Below, one piece after another: positions 44,555-52,925 of a stretch of DNA of 64,000 bases. A model generated the notes under the pieces. That model saw nothing but the letters and a program-made list of their open reading frames with translations, was not told the DNA's origin and did not search any database. Origin of the DNA: VXYL01 sp963666465. GTDB taxonomy: Bacteria > Pseudomonadota > Gammaproteobacteria > Pseudomonadales > Azotimanducaceae. The DNA lies in the NCBI GenBank assembly GCA_963666465.1, contig OY762824.1, positions 558,001-622,000 on the forward strand. Reading direction: 5' to 3'. The stretch's first letter is position 1. The number at the start of each line of letters is the position of its first letter. The translations under genes and the position numbers were made by a program.

Positions 44555-45096
44555 CGCAGCGAGCCGAGATAGTCGTCCAGGGTCGGGTTCTGCCGGTCGG
44601 CCGCGGAGACGATGGGGTCCGCAACCGGCCAGTCGATGGCTAGCTTCGGATCGTTCCAGAGCACGCCGCGGCCGTCATCGGGGCGATAGTGCGCCGTGCA
44701 TTTGTATTCGAAGTCCGCCACTTCCGAGAGCACGCAGAAGCCGTGTGCGTAGCCGGGCGGAATGAAGAGCTGAGTGTGACTCTCGTCATCGAGAATCACC
44801 CCGACGTGCTGGCGGAAAGTGGCTGAAGCGGGATCGATGTCCACGGCCACGTCAAACACGCGCCCGCGACTCACGCGCACGAGCTTGCCCTGAGGCTCCT
44901 TCTCCTGGAAGTGCAAGCCGCGCAGCACACCCCGCCGGGAGCGGGAGTGGTTGTCCTGCACGAAATCCTGCGCCAGCGCGGAATGCTCGTCGTAGCGCTC
45001 CTTGCTGTAGGTCTCGATCAGGAAGCCGCGCTCGTCGCCGAACACCCGCGGCCGGATGATGACGACTCCCGGCAACGCCGTGGTTTCCACTTCCAT
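44551..45096 (-). CDS. rfbC: dTDP-4-dehydrorhamnose 3,5-epimerase
   Basis: 181 residues of the RmlC cupin family: GVVIIRPRVFGDERGFLIET, FVQDNHSRSRRGVLRGLHFQ (active-site His), KLVRVSRGRVFDVAVDIDP, LFIPPGYAHGFCVLSEVADF, and the C-terminal WPVADPIVSAADRQNPTLDD. It epimerises dTDP-4-keto-6-deoxyglucose for L-rhamnose synthesis. Start ATG 45096; a longer form from 45126 is less likely. rfbA and rfbB are not in the window. Upstream 45097-45268 has only a short open fragment (MTTFARVHVLGIAAHP). Confidence 0.93.
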   Translation of the reverse strand: MEVETTALPGVVIIRPRVFGDERGFLIETYSKERYDEHSALAQDFVQDNHSRSRRGVLRGLHFQEKEPQGKLVRVSRGRVFDVAVDIDPASATFRQHVGVILDDESHTQLFIPPGYAHGFCVLSEVADFEYKCTAHYRPDDGRGVLWNDPKLAIDWPVADPIVSAADRQNPTLDDYLGSLR

Positions 45097-45268
45097 CCGC
45101 ACACAGCCAAGTCGCCGCCTCGACACTCACCCTTGGCGAGAGTGGAGCGAAAGCCGCCAATGGCCGCCGGTTCGAGCCGGACCGCGTTGGGGTGCGCCGC
45201 AATGCCGAGGACATGCACCCGCGCGAAGGTCGTCATTTCGGTTGTGTCCTTGTCTGTGCCGGCGCCAC

Positions 45269-45377
45269 CTAGCAGCCTGTCGGACTTTGCCGTCTCGGCG
45301 AAGTTCGACAGGATGATAGGACGGCCTGGGTTGGGGCAGGAAGCGTTGCCGAAAGGCAACGGTTCCTGTGGCGCTGG
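45269..45377 (+). repeat. R2 repeat, copy c
   Basis: CTAG (45269-45272), then CAGCCTGTCGGACTTTGC, a variable middle, the hairpin GTTGCCGAAAGGCAAC and TTCCTGTGGCGCTGG, joined directly to the end of the second IS1182 copy at 45378. Same R2-plus-IS arrangement as at 6369. Confidence 0.75.
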
Positions 45378-46997
45378 CAGCCTGTCGAACTTGGGCGCGG
45401 CAGGCGTGCGCGGAAGGGACTTGGCGCCCGCTTGAACGATGCCCCCTGTGGCTGTTCGGATGGGTCGTTGCGGCTGAAACGGGGGTCGCATCCCGCCATC
45501 GGTCGCCGATGGCGTCCGGAGGCCTCTTCCGACCCCTGCAGCGGCCGCCAGCACGCCGAGTTCGCCCCCCCATGACCCCGTCAGGCCGACATGAGCCTGT
45601 GCAGGCGTCGGCAGCTGCAGGCCAGCGTCACCAGCGTCCACTCGCCCTCCACCTTCTCGACGCCTCGCAGCGGGAACTGCCGAAAGCCCATCGCCTGCTT
45701 CACGATCCCGAACACCGGCTCCACCGTCTGCCTGCGCAAGCGGCAGTGCGCCCGGTTCTCCGGCAGCTCCATCCTCTCCTGCATCGCCCTGATCCAGTCC
45801 GCCCGCGGCTCCTTCGCCGGCTTCGGCGGCGGCTCCGGCCGAAAGTCGTGCCGGCGCCGTCCGCCTTCCGCCCCGGTCGCCACCAACACCTCCACGCCGC
45901 GCCCTTCCAGCTGCGACACCTCGCTGCCCGTCGCGCAGCCGCTGTCCGCCAGCACCCGATCCGCCGCGCCCAACGCCGCCGGAATCGCCGCCACGTCCGC
46001 CACCAGCTCGTTGCGGTCGCTCGCGCTCACGCTCACCCGCGAACCCAGCACCAGCCGACTGCCGTCGGCGTCCACCGCCGCCTGGGCGTTGCACGCCTGG
46101 CGGCACTCATGGCGCCTGCTCCTGCGCATCGGCGAACTGTCCGCGTCCGTCAGGTTGATCCGCTCCTCGTCCCGAGGCTCCTCTGCAGGCGCCTTGATCC
46201 GCCTCCCCTTGCGCGGGCCCTCGCGCTGCTCCCGCGCCTCCACCTTGCGCTCGCACTCCGCGCGCTCCGAGTCCGCCTGCGACTTCGCCCGACGCTCCAG
46301 CTCCGCACGGGCCTTGTCCAGCTTCGCCTTCAGCGTCTCCCGCCGCGACAGCTCCTCCGGCAGACCCTGCGGCTCCGGTGCGGCGTCCGCGTCGTCCCGC
46401 TCCGCCCGATCCAGCAAGCCCTCGATCTCGCCGCGCAACCGCTCGCGCAACTCCCCCGCCCGGTCGTGGCGGATGCCGTTGCGCCTGTTCGCGTTCGCGT
46501 CCACCTTTGTGCCGTCCACGCTCGCCGTCCCGACACGCAGCAGCTTCGGTTCCTTCGCCAGCGGCAGCACCTCCGGGAACGCCGCCGAGACCGCCTCGAA
46601 GCTGTTGCGCCGAAACGTGCAGATCGTGTCGTGGTCCGGGTGACAGTTCGCCGCCACGCACCGAACCCCGATGTCCCGGCAGGTCGCGCGCTCGATCCGG
46701 CGCGAGCCGAAGATCCCGTTCGCGCAGCAGTGCACCAGCAGCGCCAGCATCGTCCGCGGGTGGCACTGCGCCGACCCCGTGCCGCGCTCGTTCACCTGGA
46801 ACGAATCCATCGGAACCCGCTCCACCGTCTCCAGCACAAAATGCGCCAGGTCGTCGGCCGGCAGCCAGTCCCGCATGTCCGGCGGCAGCAGAAAAGGCTG
46901 CGATCGGTCCCGCTGCAGGAACTTCGGCATCTGCCCGCAACCCCCCTCGACTCGGCAGACGCCACTGTAGAGTCTACGCCCCAAGTCCGACAGGCTT
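45378..46997 (-). mobile_element. IS1182-family insertion sequence, copy 2 (diverged)
   Basis: The left end is CAGCCTGTCGAACTTGGG (45378). The right end near 46997 reads CCCCAAGTCCGACAGGCT and merges with the first bases of an R1 repeat, leaving the exact boundary uncertain by 2-3 nt. It contains one full-length transposase gene. Both ends and gene differ clearly from copy 1, so the two copies are not a recent duplication. Confidence 0.8.
45581..46930 (-). CDS. IS1182-family transposase, copy 2
   Basis: 449 residues, collinear with the copy at 4813 (MPKFLQRDRSQPFLLPPDMR, NERGTGSAQCHPRTMLALLV, VGTASVDGTKVDANANRRNG, VEPVFGIVKQAMGFRQFPLR). Differences are scattered, and the segment around the second acidic region reads RVLADSGCATGSEV against RVLADNGYASGSEV in copy 1. 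No stop or frame lesion is seen; activity is uncertain. The start at ATG 46930 matches copy 1. Confidence 0.88.
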   Translation of the reverse strand: MPKFLQRDRSQPFLLPPDMRDWLPADDLAHFVLETVERVPMDSFQVNERGTGSAQCHPRTMLALLVHCCANGIFGSRRIERATCRDIGVRCVAANCHPDHDTICTFRRNSFEAVSAAFPEVLPLAKEPKLLRVGTASVDGTKVDANANRRNGIRHDRAGELRERLRGEIEGLLDRAERDDADAAPEPQGLPEELSRRETLKAKLDKARAELERRAKSQADSERAECERKVEAREQREGPRKGRRIKAPAEEPRDEERINLTDADSSPMRRSRRHECRQACNAQAAVDADGSRLVLGSRVSVSASDRNELVADVAAIPAALGAADRVLADSGCATGSEVSQLEGRGVEVLVATGAEGGRRRHDFRPEPPPKPAKEPRADWIRAMQERMELPENRAHCRLRRQTVEPVFGIVKQAMGFRQFPLRGVEKVEGEWTLVTLACSCRRLHRLMSA

Positions 46998-47084
46998 GCA
47001 TGGAAGTACGCCCCCAGCGATGGGGGAGTTGCCGGCACTTTCTTGCGCGTCAGCGGTCGGGGATGCTTCCCCGGCTGAAGGCTC
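46995..47084 (-). repeat. R1 repeat, copy 3
   Basis: 90 bp in reverse orientation (CTTGCATGGAAGTACGCCCC at its left edge, GGCTGAAGGCTC at its right). Both hairpins are intact. It abuts the right end of the second IS1182 copy, so the IS probably inserted at the edge of the repeat. Confidence 0.82.
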
Positions 47085-47121
47085 CTAGCCAAAGCGGCAA
47101 GCGGAAGCGAAGGAAGAAGAC

Positions 47122-47164
47122 CGGCAGTTGCGCAGCAACTGCCGACGCGCCCGTTAGGGCGCGC
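47122..47164 (+). repeat. R4 double-hairpin repeat
   Basis: CGGCAGTTGCGCAGCAACTG then CCG is a perfect 10-bp stem hairpin, followed by GCGCCCGTTAGGGCGCGC, a second hairpin. Related sequences are in copA (35089) and before the first IS1182 (4715). Confidence 0.6.
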
Positions 47165-47271
47165 TGGGAGTCGTACGAGCCACCATCGGTCGTGCGGTTA
47201 AGCCACCAACGGCACGGCGGGTTACGAAGTGCAGGATCGCGGCGCGCGGTTGCCTTATGTATGGCATGACT

Positions 47272-47290
47272 GATATGGTCTGGCCATATC
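47272..47290 (+). promoter_or_regulatory. Palindromic operator upstream of a toxin-antitoxin pair
   Basis: GATATGG-TCTGG-CCATATC is a perfect 7-bp inverted repeat with a 5-bp centre. It ends 18 nt before the antitoxin ATG, where ribbon-helix-helix antitoxins usually bind to autoregulate their operon. It probably overlaps the promoter. Confidence 0.6.
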
Positions 47291-47308
47291 TGATAGTTGA
47301 TCGAACGA

Positions 47309-47539
47309 ATGAAGACAACCCTCAACCTCAATGACGACGTGTTGCGGCGGTGCAAACAGTCCGCTGCACGCGATGGGGTCACCCTGACGCGATTCGTCGA
47401 GGATGCCTTGCGCGCCAAGCTCGTGCCCAAGCCCAAACGGCAGTTTCGCTTGCGACTGCTGACCGTGCATGGAACACGAGCGCCGAATGTGGATATCACT
47501 GACCGCGACGTCCTTTACGACGTGATCGACCGCCAATGA
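47309..47539 (+). CDS. Ribbon-helix-helix antitoxin
   Basis: 76 residues. MKTTLNLNDDVLRRCKQSAA then RDGVTLTRFVEDALRAKL is a CopG/VapB-type ribbon-helix-helix DNA-binding domain, and the remaining tail (VHGTRAPNVDITDRDVLYDV) resembles the toxin-binding tail of antitoxins paired with PIN toxins. Its stop overlaps the toxin start by 4 nt (ATGA). A palindrome upstream is a likely autoregulatory operator. ATG 47309 is chosen over the out-of-family codons before it. Confidence 0.85.
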   Translation: MKTTLNLNDDVLRRCKQSAARDGVTLTRFVEDALRAKLVPKPKRQFRLRLLTVHGTRAPNVDITDRDVLYDVIDRQ

Positions 47540-48066
47540 TTGCGGTCGATACCAACGTCTTGGTTTACGCACACCGAGCCGAGACGGACCTGCATGCAAG
47601 CGCTGTGGTCGGCTTAACGACGCTGGCCGAGGGGAATGAGCCCTGGGCGTTGCCGATCTTTTGCGCTACGGAGTTTCTCCGTGTCGTGACCCATCCGAAG
47701 GTCTTCAATCCACCATCCACGGTGACCGAGGCATTGGGTTTCATTGACGGGTTACTTGCTTCCCCGACCTGCGAGGTCGCCTGCCCGAAGACGACGTTCA
47801 TAGACCGCCTCGGCGCCGTGATCCGCGAGTCCGATGCCCGCGGCAACCTGGTATTCGATGCGCAGATCGCCGCGCTTTGCGGCCAGCACGGGATCACGAC
47901 GATCTTCACCCACGACCACGACTTCGAACGATTTCCCCAGTTAACGATTTCCCCAGTTGAAGGTCTTGCATGGAAGTACGCCCCCAGCGATGGGGGAATG
48001 CCGGCACTTCCTTACGCGTCAGCGGTCGGGGATGCTTCCCCGGCTGAAGGCTCCTATCTCCGTTGA
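47536..48066 (+). CDS. vapC: VapC-type PIN toxin with a repeat-encoded tail
   Basis: 176 residues. MIAVDTNVLVYAHRAETDLH, PIFCATEFLRVVTHPKVF, GNLVFDAQIAALCGQHGITT and IFTHDHDFERFPQL are the PIN motifs of VapC toxins (tRNA or rRNA endoribonucleases). The natural end should lie soon after DFERFPQL. Instead a tandem duplication of ATTTCCCCAGTT and an R1 repeat (47965-48053) add about 33 residues before the stop. The catalytic core is intact; whether the tail affects activity is unknown. Confidence 0.85.
   Translation: MIAVDTNVLVYAHRAETDLHASAVVGLTTLAEGNEPWALPIFCATEFLRVVTHPKVFNPPSTVTEALGFIDGLLASPTCEVACPKTTFIDRLGAVIRESDARGNLVFDAQIAALCGQHGITTIFTHDHDFERFPQLTISPVEGLAWKYAPSDGGMPALPYASAVGDASPAEGSYLR
47965..48053 (-). 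repeat. R1 repeat, copy 4, in the vapC 3' end
   Basis: 89 bp in reverse orientation, very close to copy 3 about 970 nt upstream (both start CTTGCATGGAAGTACGCCCC). It is read through in the vapC frame. Between this repeat and 48251 there are only small hairpins (for example ACTCCTCCTTGGGAGGAGT near 48162) and no gene. Confidence 0.82.
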
Positions 48067-48251
48067 CTGTCCGAGCGGTCAGCGCACACATTTTCGCCAC
48101 CCACCGCCAGCATGAACGGGACTCCTCCCCCCTCTTTGGCGGGGCGTGGTCCCTTCCTGTCACTCCTCCTTGGGAGGAGTTCAAGAAGCGGTCCTCGGCT
48201 TCTTCGGAAGGGGGGGGGCAGCGGTGCCGATGGCGGCGTCCTCCTACGGCG

Positions 48252-49868
48252 CTAGAACGCCTTCACGCGGCCCATCAGCGTGTCGTCCCAGCGGCGGTCG
48301 GAGAGGAAGGTCAGGGCGGCGCGGATGGCTGAGGGGGTTCCGATTCGGGTTAGGGCCTCGGTGGCGATGGCGGAGACGTAGCCGTTGGGGTCGCCGAGGG
48401 AGGCGATGAGGATGCGTTCGATGTCTGCGAGATGTTCGCCGGCGTTGATGGCGTTCAAGAGCGCCAAGGCGGCGTTCATGCGGACTTGGTTTTCGCCGGT
48501 CCAGCCGCGCATCACCTGGGGTTCCTGCCACTCGAGGTTGGTGGTGGTCAGCAGGCGCTCGATGGCGGGGAGGGCGGGGGCGATGCCTTCGCCGACGGCG
48601 CCGATGGCGTCCAAGGCTTGCCGAACCACCTGTTGGCGAGGGCTTTCGAGAAGCTCGGCAAGAGGCTTCACGGAATCCCGTGCCGAGGCGCCGATCTCCC
48701 CCAAGGCGAATGCGGCGTTGATCTGGATCCAAGGGTCTTCGTGATCCAGCAGGCGCTCCAATGCGGGCATGGCTAGGGGGCCGCACGCAGACAGGGCGTA
48801 GCTGGCGTCGTCCATGACGATGGCGCGTTCGTTCCAGCGTCGTGGGAAGCCGCGGATGTCGTCGCGGGGGACGGGTTGGCCGCGTTCGTCGGTGGCCAGG
48901 GTGCGTTCGTGGCGGTCGCTGCCGGCGGATGCTTCAAGCCTCGCGGCAAGCGCCTCGATCTTCCCCAGTTTGGCGAGGGCGTAGGTGCTGGCCAGGCGAG
49001 CCGGTTGATCGCGACCGTTGAGCCGCTTCAGGTGCTCGCCCACGGTCGCCTCGGCTGCGTCGGGCTGCACCCGCGGCTCGTCGCCGCGCATCCAATGCCA
49101 GATGTAGCTCCACGCTTCCGGCACGTCGAACTCGGGAATGCAGGCTTCAGGCCGCTGCCAGTCCGCCTCGACGTTGTTCCATGACGGTCCGCTCGGATTG
49201 CGCGTGCGGGCGAAAACGAACTTCACCATGTAGCGCGTGCGTTCTGAGTGGTTCGGAAAGCCGGCATGAACCATGTCGAAATGCACCAGCAGGAAGGTGC
49301 CAGCCGGAACCACGTCTGGCAGCACCACGCCATGCGGCGCCACGGGATGGGCGTAGAGGTGGCTGCCGGCCTGAATGCGCATCGGGCCCATGTCGAGCGG
49401 CGTCTCGTGCGGGAAATAGAAGCCGATCAGGTAGCGCGGCAGGTGGTGGCGCGCGCGTGCCAGGGGGCTTTGGGCGTCCTGATGCCAGCCGGAACCGGCG
49501 ATGGACCCCTTGCCCATCTTCGGGCCGTCGATCTCCGGCGTCAGTTCCTCGGGCTCTTCCACGGGCGTGTTGATGTGGATGGCGCGGTGGGGGTGGAAGT
49601 AGTAGCCGGGCCCGGCAATCGACTCCAGCGCACCGTCCACCACGGGGCAGCGGACGATGTGGTGCAGCTTGGGGATGCGCGAGACGATGTTGTTGCCATG
49701 CCACGACTCCTTCTCGCAGGCATAGCGCACGAGGGCGTCGATCTCCGCATGCAGGGAGGGATCGACATCCGGCGTCAGGCGCAGGAAGCCGTTGGCGATG
49801 AACTCGCGCACTTGGTCGTCGCCTAGAAGCTTGGGCTGGCGCTCGGCGTGAAGGGGCCTAAGGGACAT
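48252..49868 (-). CDS. PhyH-family dioxygenase fused to HEAT repeats
   Basis: 538 residues. Residues 1-250 are a phytanoyl-CoA dioxygenase-type fold with the iron ligands GWHQDAQ (H129, D131) and a distal histidine in FDMVHAGFPNHSERTRYMVK (H201 or H207, with Arg for 2-oxoglutarate). Residues about 290-538 are HEAT-like repeats (ASTYALAKLGKIEALAARLE, INAAFALGEIGASARDSVKP, AMPALERLLDHEDPWIQ). It would hydroxylate an unknown substrate, with the helical repeats as a binding platform. ATG 49868. It runs with two crotonase genes upstream on the same strand. Confidence 0.8.
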   Translation of the reverse strand: MSLRPLHAERQPKLLGDDQVREFIANGFLRLTPDVDPSLHAEIDALVRYACEKESWHGNNIVSRIPKLHHIVRCPVVDGALESIAGPGYYFHPHRAIHINTPVEEPEELTPEIDGPKMGKGSIAGSGWHQDAQSPLARARHHLPRYLIGFYFPHETPLDMGPMRIQAGSHLYAHPVAPHGVVLPDVVPAGTFLLVHFDMVHAGFPNHSERTRYMVKFVFARTRNPSGPSWNNVEADWQRPEACIPEFDVPEAWSYIWHWMRGDEPRVQPDAAEATVGEHLKRLNGRDQPARLASTYALAKLGKIEALAARLEASAGSDRHERTLATDERGQPVPRDDIRGFPRRWNERAIVMDDASYALSACGPLAMPALERLLDHEDPWIQINAAFALGEIGASARDSVKPLAELLESPRQQVVRQALDAIGAVGEGIAPALPAIERLLTTTNLEWQEPQVMRGWTGENQVRMNAALALLNAINAGEHLADIERILIASLGDPNGYVSAIATEALTRIGTPSAIRAALTFLSDRRWDDTLMGRVKAF

Positions 49869-49889
49869 GGGGGGAACTCCGGTTGGGTC

Positions 49890-50636
49890 TCAAGCGGCGG
49901 CGGCCCGGCCCACCGCGAGGGCGCTGCGGAAGTCTAGATCGACACCGGCGAGGATCAGCGCCTTGGTTTCGCGGTAGGCGGTGGGGGACAACGCAGCGAG
50001 GCGGTGCAGAAAGGGCTGGGCCGCTGCGCGAAGGTCGCTGCCGGCAGGATAGACGGCGTGGACGAGGCCGCAGGCGTGCGCCGTGCTGCCGTCCATCGTC
50101 TCGCCGAGATAGGCGATGGGCGCCACCGCCGATTGATGGACGAGGCGCGGCAGCTTGTAGGACCAGCCTTCCGCCGCCCACAACGCCCGGTGGATGCGCG
50201 GGTCGCCGTAGTTCACGTCCTCCGTTGCGAGGCGGAAGTCGCACGAAAGGCTGTAGTCGTAGCCGGAGCCGAGCGCGTGGCCATGCAGGAGAGCGACGGT
50301 GGGCAGCGGGCAATGGCGCAGCACGCCGGCGGACTCGAGCAGGAAGGTGGGGCCGCTGCCGAGGTCCAAGTCCACGCGACGACCTTCGAGTGGGTCGGGG
50401 TCGGGTGTCGATCGAGCCGTCAGGTCGTCGCCGGCGCAGAAGGCACGTCCGCGGCCGGATAGGCAAAGCACGCGCACGGCATCGTCGTCGGTCGCCGACT
50501 CCACCGCCGCCTTGATGCGCACGTGTTGGTCGAGATCCAAGGCATTCAGCTTGTCCGGGCGATTCAGCACGAGATGGCGGACAAGGCCGTGTGGCGTCGC
50601 CTCGTCCTCCACCGCGAACGCGTCTGCGTCGCTCAT
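49890..50636 (-). CDS. Enoyl-CoA hydratase/isomerase family protein
   Basis: 248 residues, crotonase fold: LVLNRPDKLNALDLDQHVRI, LCLSGRGRAFCAGDDLTARS (oxyanion hole), ALLHGHALGSGYDYSLSCDF, RLATEDVNYGDPRIHRALW. A longer loop (TPDPDPLEGRRVDLDLGSGP) follows the CAGDD motif. ATG 50636. Its start overlaps the stop of the next upstream gene by 4 nt, so the two hydratase-like proteins are co-translated. Substrate unknown. Confidence 0.87.
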   Translation of the reverse strand: MSDADAFAVEDEATPHGLVRHLVLNRPDKLNALDLDQHVRIKAAVESATDDDAVRVLCLSGRGRAFCAGDDLTARSTPDPDPLEGRRVDLDLGSGPTFLLESAGVLRHCPLPTVALLHGHALGSGYDYSLSCDFRLATEDVNYGDPRIHRALWAAEGWSYKLPRLVHQSAVAPIAYLGETMDGSTAHACGLVHAVYPAGSDLRAAAQPFLHRLAALSPTAYRETKALILAGVDLDFRSALAVGRAAAA

Positions 50637-51409
50637 CGTCCGGTGAACTCCGGATCGCGGCGCTCGCGCCAGGCCTGCATGCCTTCGATCCGATCCTCGA
50701 TGACGTGGGTTTGGCGAACGCCCAGGGAGTGAACCATCGCGGCGTCGAAAGGCATGTCCAGTTGCGGCAGCACCTGAAGCTTGTGGACTTCCCAGGCACG
50801 GGTTGGCATGGCCGCCACTTGCCGGACGAAGGCGCCCGCGGCCTCGCCGAAGTCGGCACTCGGCCATATCTTGTGGACTAGCTGCATTTGCTGCGCCTGC
50901 GCGGCATCGACGATGTCGCCGAGCAGCAGCAGATGCATGGCTTGGGACTGGCCGATCAGCCTCGGCAGCAGATAGGCGATGCCGGTGGCGGCGGCGCGAC
51001 CCTGGTGGATGCGGGGGTCGCCGAGCCGGGCGTTGTTCGCGGCGATGCGGATGTCGCAGGTGCAGGCGAAGTCGAAGGCGAGACCGAGCGTGTCGCCCTC
51101 AAGGAGGGCGATGGTGGGCTTCATGCACGCCCGCAGCGCCTTGATGGCCTCCTGTTCGAGCAGGGGGCCGGGGCCGTGGGAACCCTGCGGGCGGCGGTGG
51201 GCGAGCCGCGCGGGCCAATCGCCCATGTCGTCGCCGGCATCGCCTTCGCTCTGGGTCTCGATCGCAAGCGCCCGTATCGCGGGATCGTCCGTGACCAAGC
51301 CGCACCAGTCGATGAAGCATTCGAGGGTGGCATAGTCGATGGGCTGGCCTTCGAAGCTGAAGCGGGCAACCCCGCTGTCGCCTGTTGGATCGTCCGTTCC
51401 ATATGCCAT
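50633..51409 (-). CDS. Divergent enoyl-CoA hydratase family protein
   Basis: 258 residues with a crotonase core (KPTIALLEGDTLGLAFDFAC, TCDIRIAANNARLGDPRIHQ, LLPRLIGQSQAMHLLLLGDI). The N-terminal half lacks the standard CAGAD oxyanion segment (DMGDWPARLAHRRPQ there), so catalysis may be altered. Start ATG 51409 is divergent from the methyltransferase at 51457 with under 50 nt between, so the two may share a control region. Coupled with the gene at 49890. Confidence 0.75.
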   Translation of the reverse strand: MAYGTDDPTGDSGVARFSFEGQPIDYATLECFIDWCGLVTDDPAIRALAIETQSEGDAGDDMGDWPARLAHRRPQGSHGPGPLLEQEAIKALRACMKPTIALLEGDTLGLAFDFACTCDIRIAANNARLGDPRIHQGRAAATGIAYLLPRLIGQSQAMHLLLLGDIVDAAQAQQMQLVHKIWPSADFGEAAGAFVRQVAAMPTRAWEVHKLQVLPQLDMPFDAAMVHSLGVRQTHVIEDRIEGMQAWRERRDPEFTGR

Positions 51410-51456
51410 ACTTTGCGTCCGCGTCCATTTCCGGCTTGCCGCGCACAGAAGTCTAT

Positions 51457-52674
51457 ATGTTCCTGTCACTCTTGCAGCGCTTCGTCCGCAATGGGACTCT
51501 GGTTCTGGTGATGCCGGATGGCAGTCGGCAGGAGTTCGGGCTGGGCGAGCCGCGTGCGGAGTGGATTCTCCGCGACGACGGGGTGATGCGCAGCATCGTT
51601 CGCAACCCCACCATGAATCTGGGCGAAACGTACATCGACGAGCGCTGGGATGCCGGCGACGGCGACCTGGCCGGGCTGCTTCGGGTGCTGCGGGCGAATC
51701 TCGAGCAGGAGGTGACCTCCCGGCTGCCGAATTTCCTCCGACTCGGCAGGGCCTTGCTGACGAGCTGGAACAACGTCCGCGCCAGCTTCGCCAACGTCAG
51801 CCACCACTACGACCGGGAAGAGGCGCTGTTCCGCTCCTTCCTGGACGACGCCATGCACTACTCCTGCGCCTATTTCGCGGCGCCAGGCATGACCTTGGAG
51901 CAGGCGCAGCAGGCCAAGGCGGAGCACATTCGGCGCAAGCTCTGCACGGAACCGGGTGATCGCGTGCTGGACATCGGCTGCGGTTGGGGCAGCTTGGGGC
52001 TCTATCTTGCCCGGGAGGGTGGGGTCGAGGTCAACGGCGTCACGTTGTCGAAGGAGCAGCTTCGCGTGGCCCGGGACGAGGCTCGGCGGCAGGGACTGGA
52101 TTCGCGGGTGCGGTTTCTGCTGGAGGACTATCGGTACCATCGCGGCAGCTACGACGCGGTGGTGTCGGTGGGGATGCTGGAGCATGTCGGACGGCGCAAC
52201 CTGGGGCGCCTCTTCGAGGTGGTGCGGGAGATGCTGAACGACGACGGCGTGGCGCTCATCCACACCATCGGCAAGTTCGGCCCGCCGGAGCCGGTGAACC
52301 CGTGGATCCGACGCCACATCTTTCCGGGTGGCTACATCCCGGCGGCGTCGGACCTGATGCACGCCGTCGAGGCGAGCGGCCTCGTGCTTAGCGACATGGA
52401 GGTATGGCGACGGCACTACGCGGCCACCTTGCGCGAGTGGAACCGCCGCTTCCAGGCCTCCCGCGACGAGCACAAGCGGATGCTGGGGGAGCGCGGCTGC
52501 CGTGTGTGGGAGTTCTATCTCACGGCTTGCGAGACGGCATTCGAGGTTGCGGACCTCGTGGTGTTCCAACTCCAGTTGGCGAAACGGAACGACAGAGTGC
52601 CGCTGACGCGAGACTACCTCTACGCCGCCCCGAGATCCGAATCCTCGGTTCGCGTGGCCGCCGGCGGTTCCTGA
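51457..52674 (+). CDS. Cyclopropane-fatty-acyl-phospholipid synthase-like methyltransferase
   Basis: 405 residues. An N-terminal domain (MFLSLLQRFVRNGTLVLVMP) leads to the CFA synthase core: ASFANVSHHYDREEALFRSF, DDAMHYSCAYFAAPGMTLEQ, the SAM motif DRVLDIGCGWGSLGLYLARE, VGMLEHVGRRNLGRLFEVVR, and GGYIPAASDLMHAVEASGLV. It should transfer a methylene from S-adenosylmethionine to unsaturated acyl chains at the membrane. ATG 51457 is within 50 nt of the divergent gene start. Confidence 0.9.
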   Translation: MFLSLLQRFVRNGTLVLVMPDGSRQEFGLGEPRAEWILRDDGVMRSIVRNPTMNLGETYIDERWDAGDGDLAGLLRVLRANLEQEVTSRLPNFLRLGRALLTSWNNVRASFANVSHHYDREEALFRSFLDDAMHYSCAYFAAPGMTLEQAQQAKAEHIRRKLCTEPGDRVLDIGCGWGSLGLYLAREGGVEVNGVTLSKEQLRVARDEARRQGLDSRVRFLLEDYRYHRGSYDAVVSVGMLEHVGRRNLGRLFEVVREMLNDDGVALIHTIGKFGPPEPVNPWIRRHIFPGGYIPAASDLMHAVEASGLVLSDMEVWRRHYAATLREWNRRFQASRDEHKRMLGERGCRVWEFYLTACETAFEVADLVVFQLQLAKRNDRVPLTRDYLYAAPRSESSVRVAAGGS

Positions 52675-52778
52675 CCGGCAGCGAGACCGACGCCGAGCCA
52701 GCCCCGCCGGAACATCTCCGTCGAGGCCAAGGCCGAAGCCTGGCGATATGACGCGCCTTGGGGGCGCGCAGGAAAGGC

Positions 52779-52845
52779 GAGACGCCCTCCCTCCAGAGGC
52801 CCTCTCGTGTTCGTGTTGGGGATGCGTCTGGAGGGAGGGCGTCTC
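52779..52845 (+). repeat. R3 perfect 19-bp inverted repeat
   Basis: GAGACGCCCTCCCTCCAGA (52779-52797) and TCTGGAGGGAGGGCGTCTC (52827-52845) are perfect complements separated by 29 nt, followed by ACCCTCCATCGCGCCG as in the copy at 16781. It lies between convergent genes and may end transcription from both sides, although no T-run follows. The rest of 52675-52925 has no gene. Confidence 0.75.
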
Positions 52846-52925
52846 ACCCTCCATCGCGCCGTGAGGGGGCACGCGACGGTTGGGAAGGGTTGGGAGGTTG
52901 CGCGGCTGTAGGGTGCCTCTGGGGA

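Noticed and set aside
45018..45240. Additional gene upstream of rfbC starting MTTFARVHVLGIAAHP
   Set aside because: The natural-looking part is only about 35 codons and then runs antisense into rfbC; too short to support as a gene.
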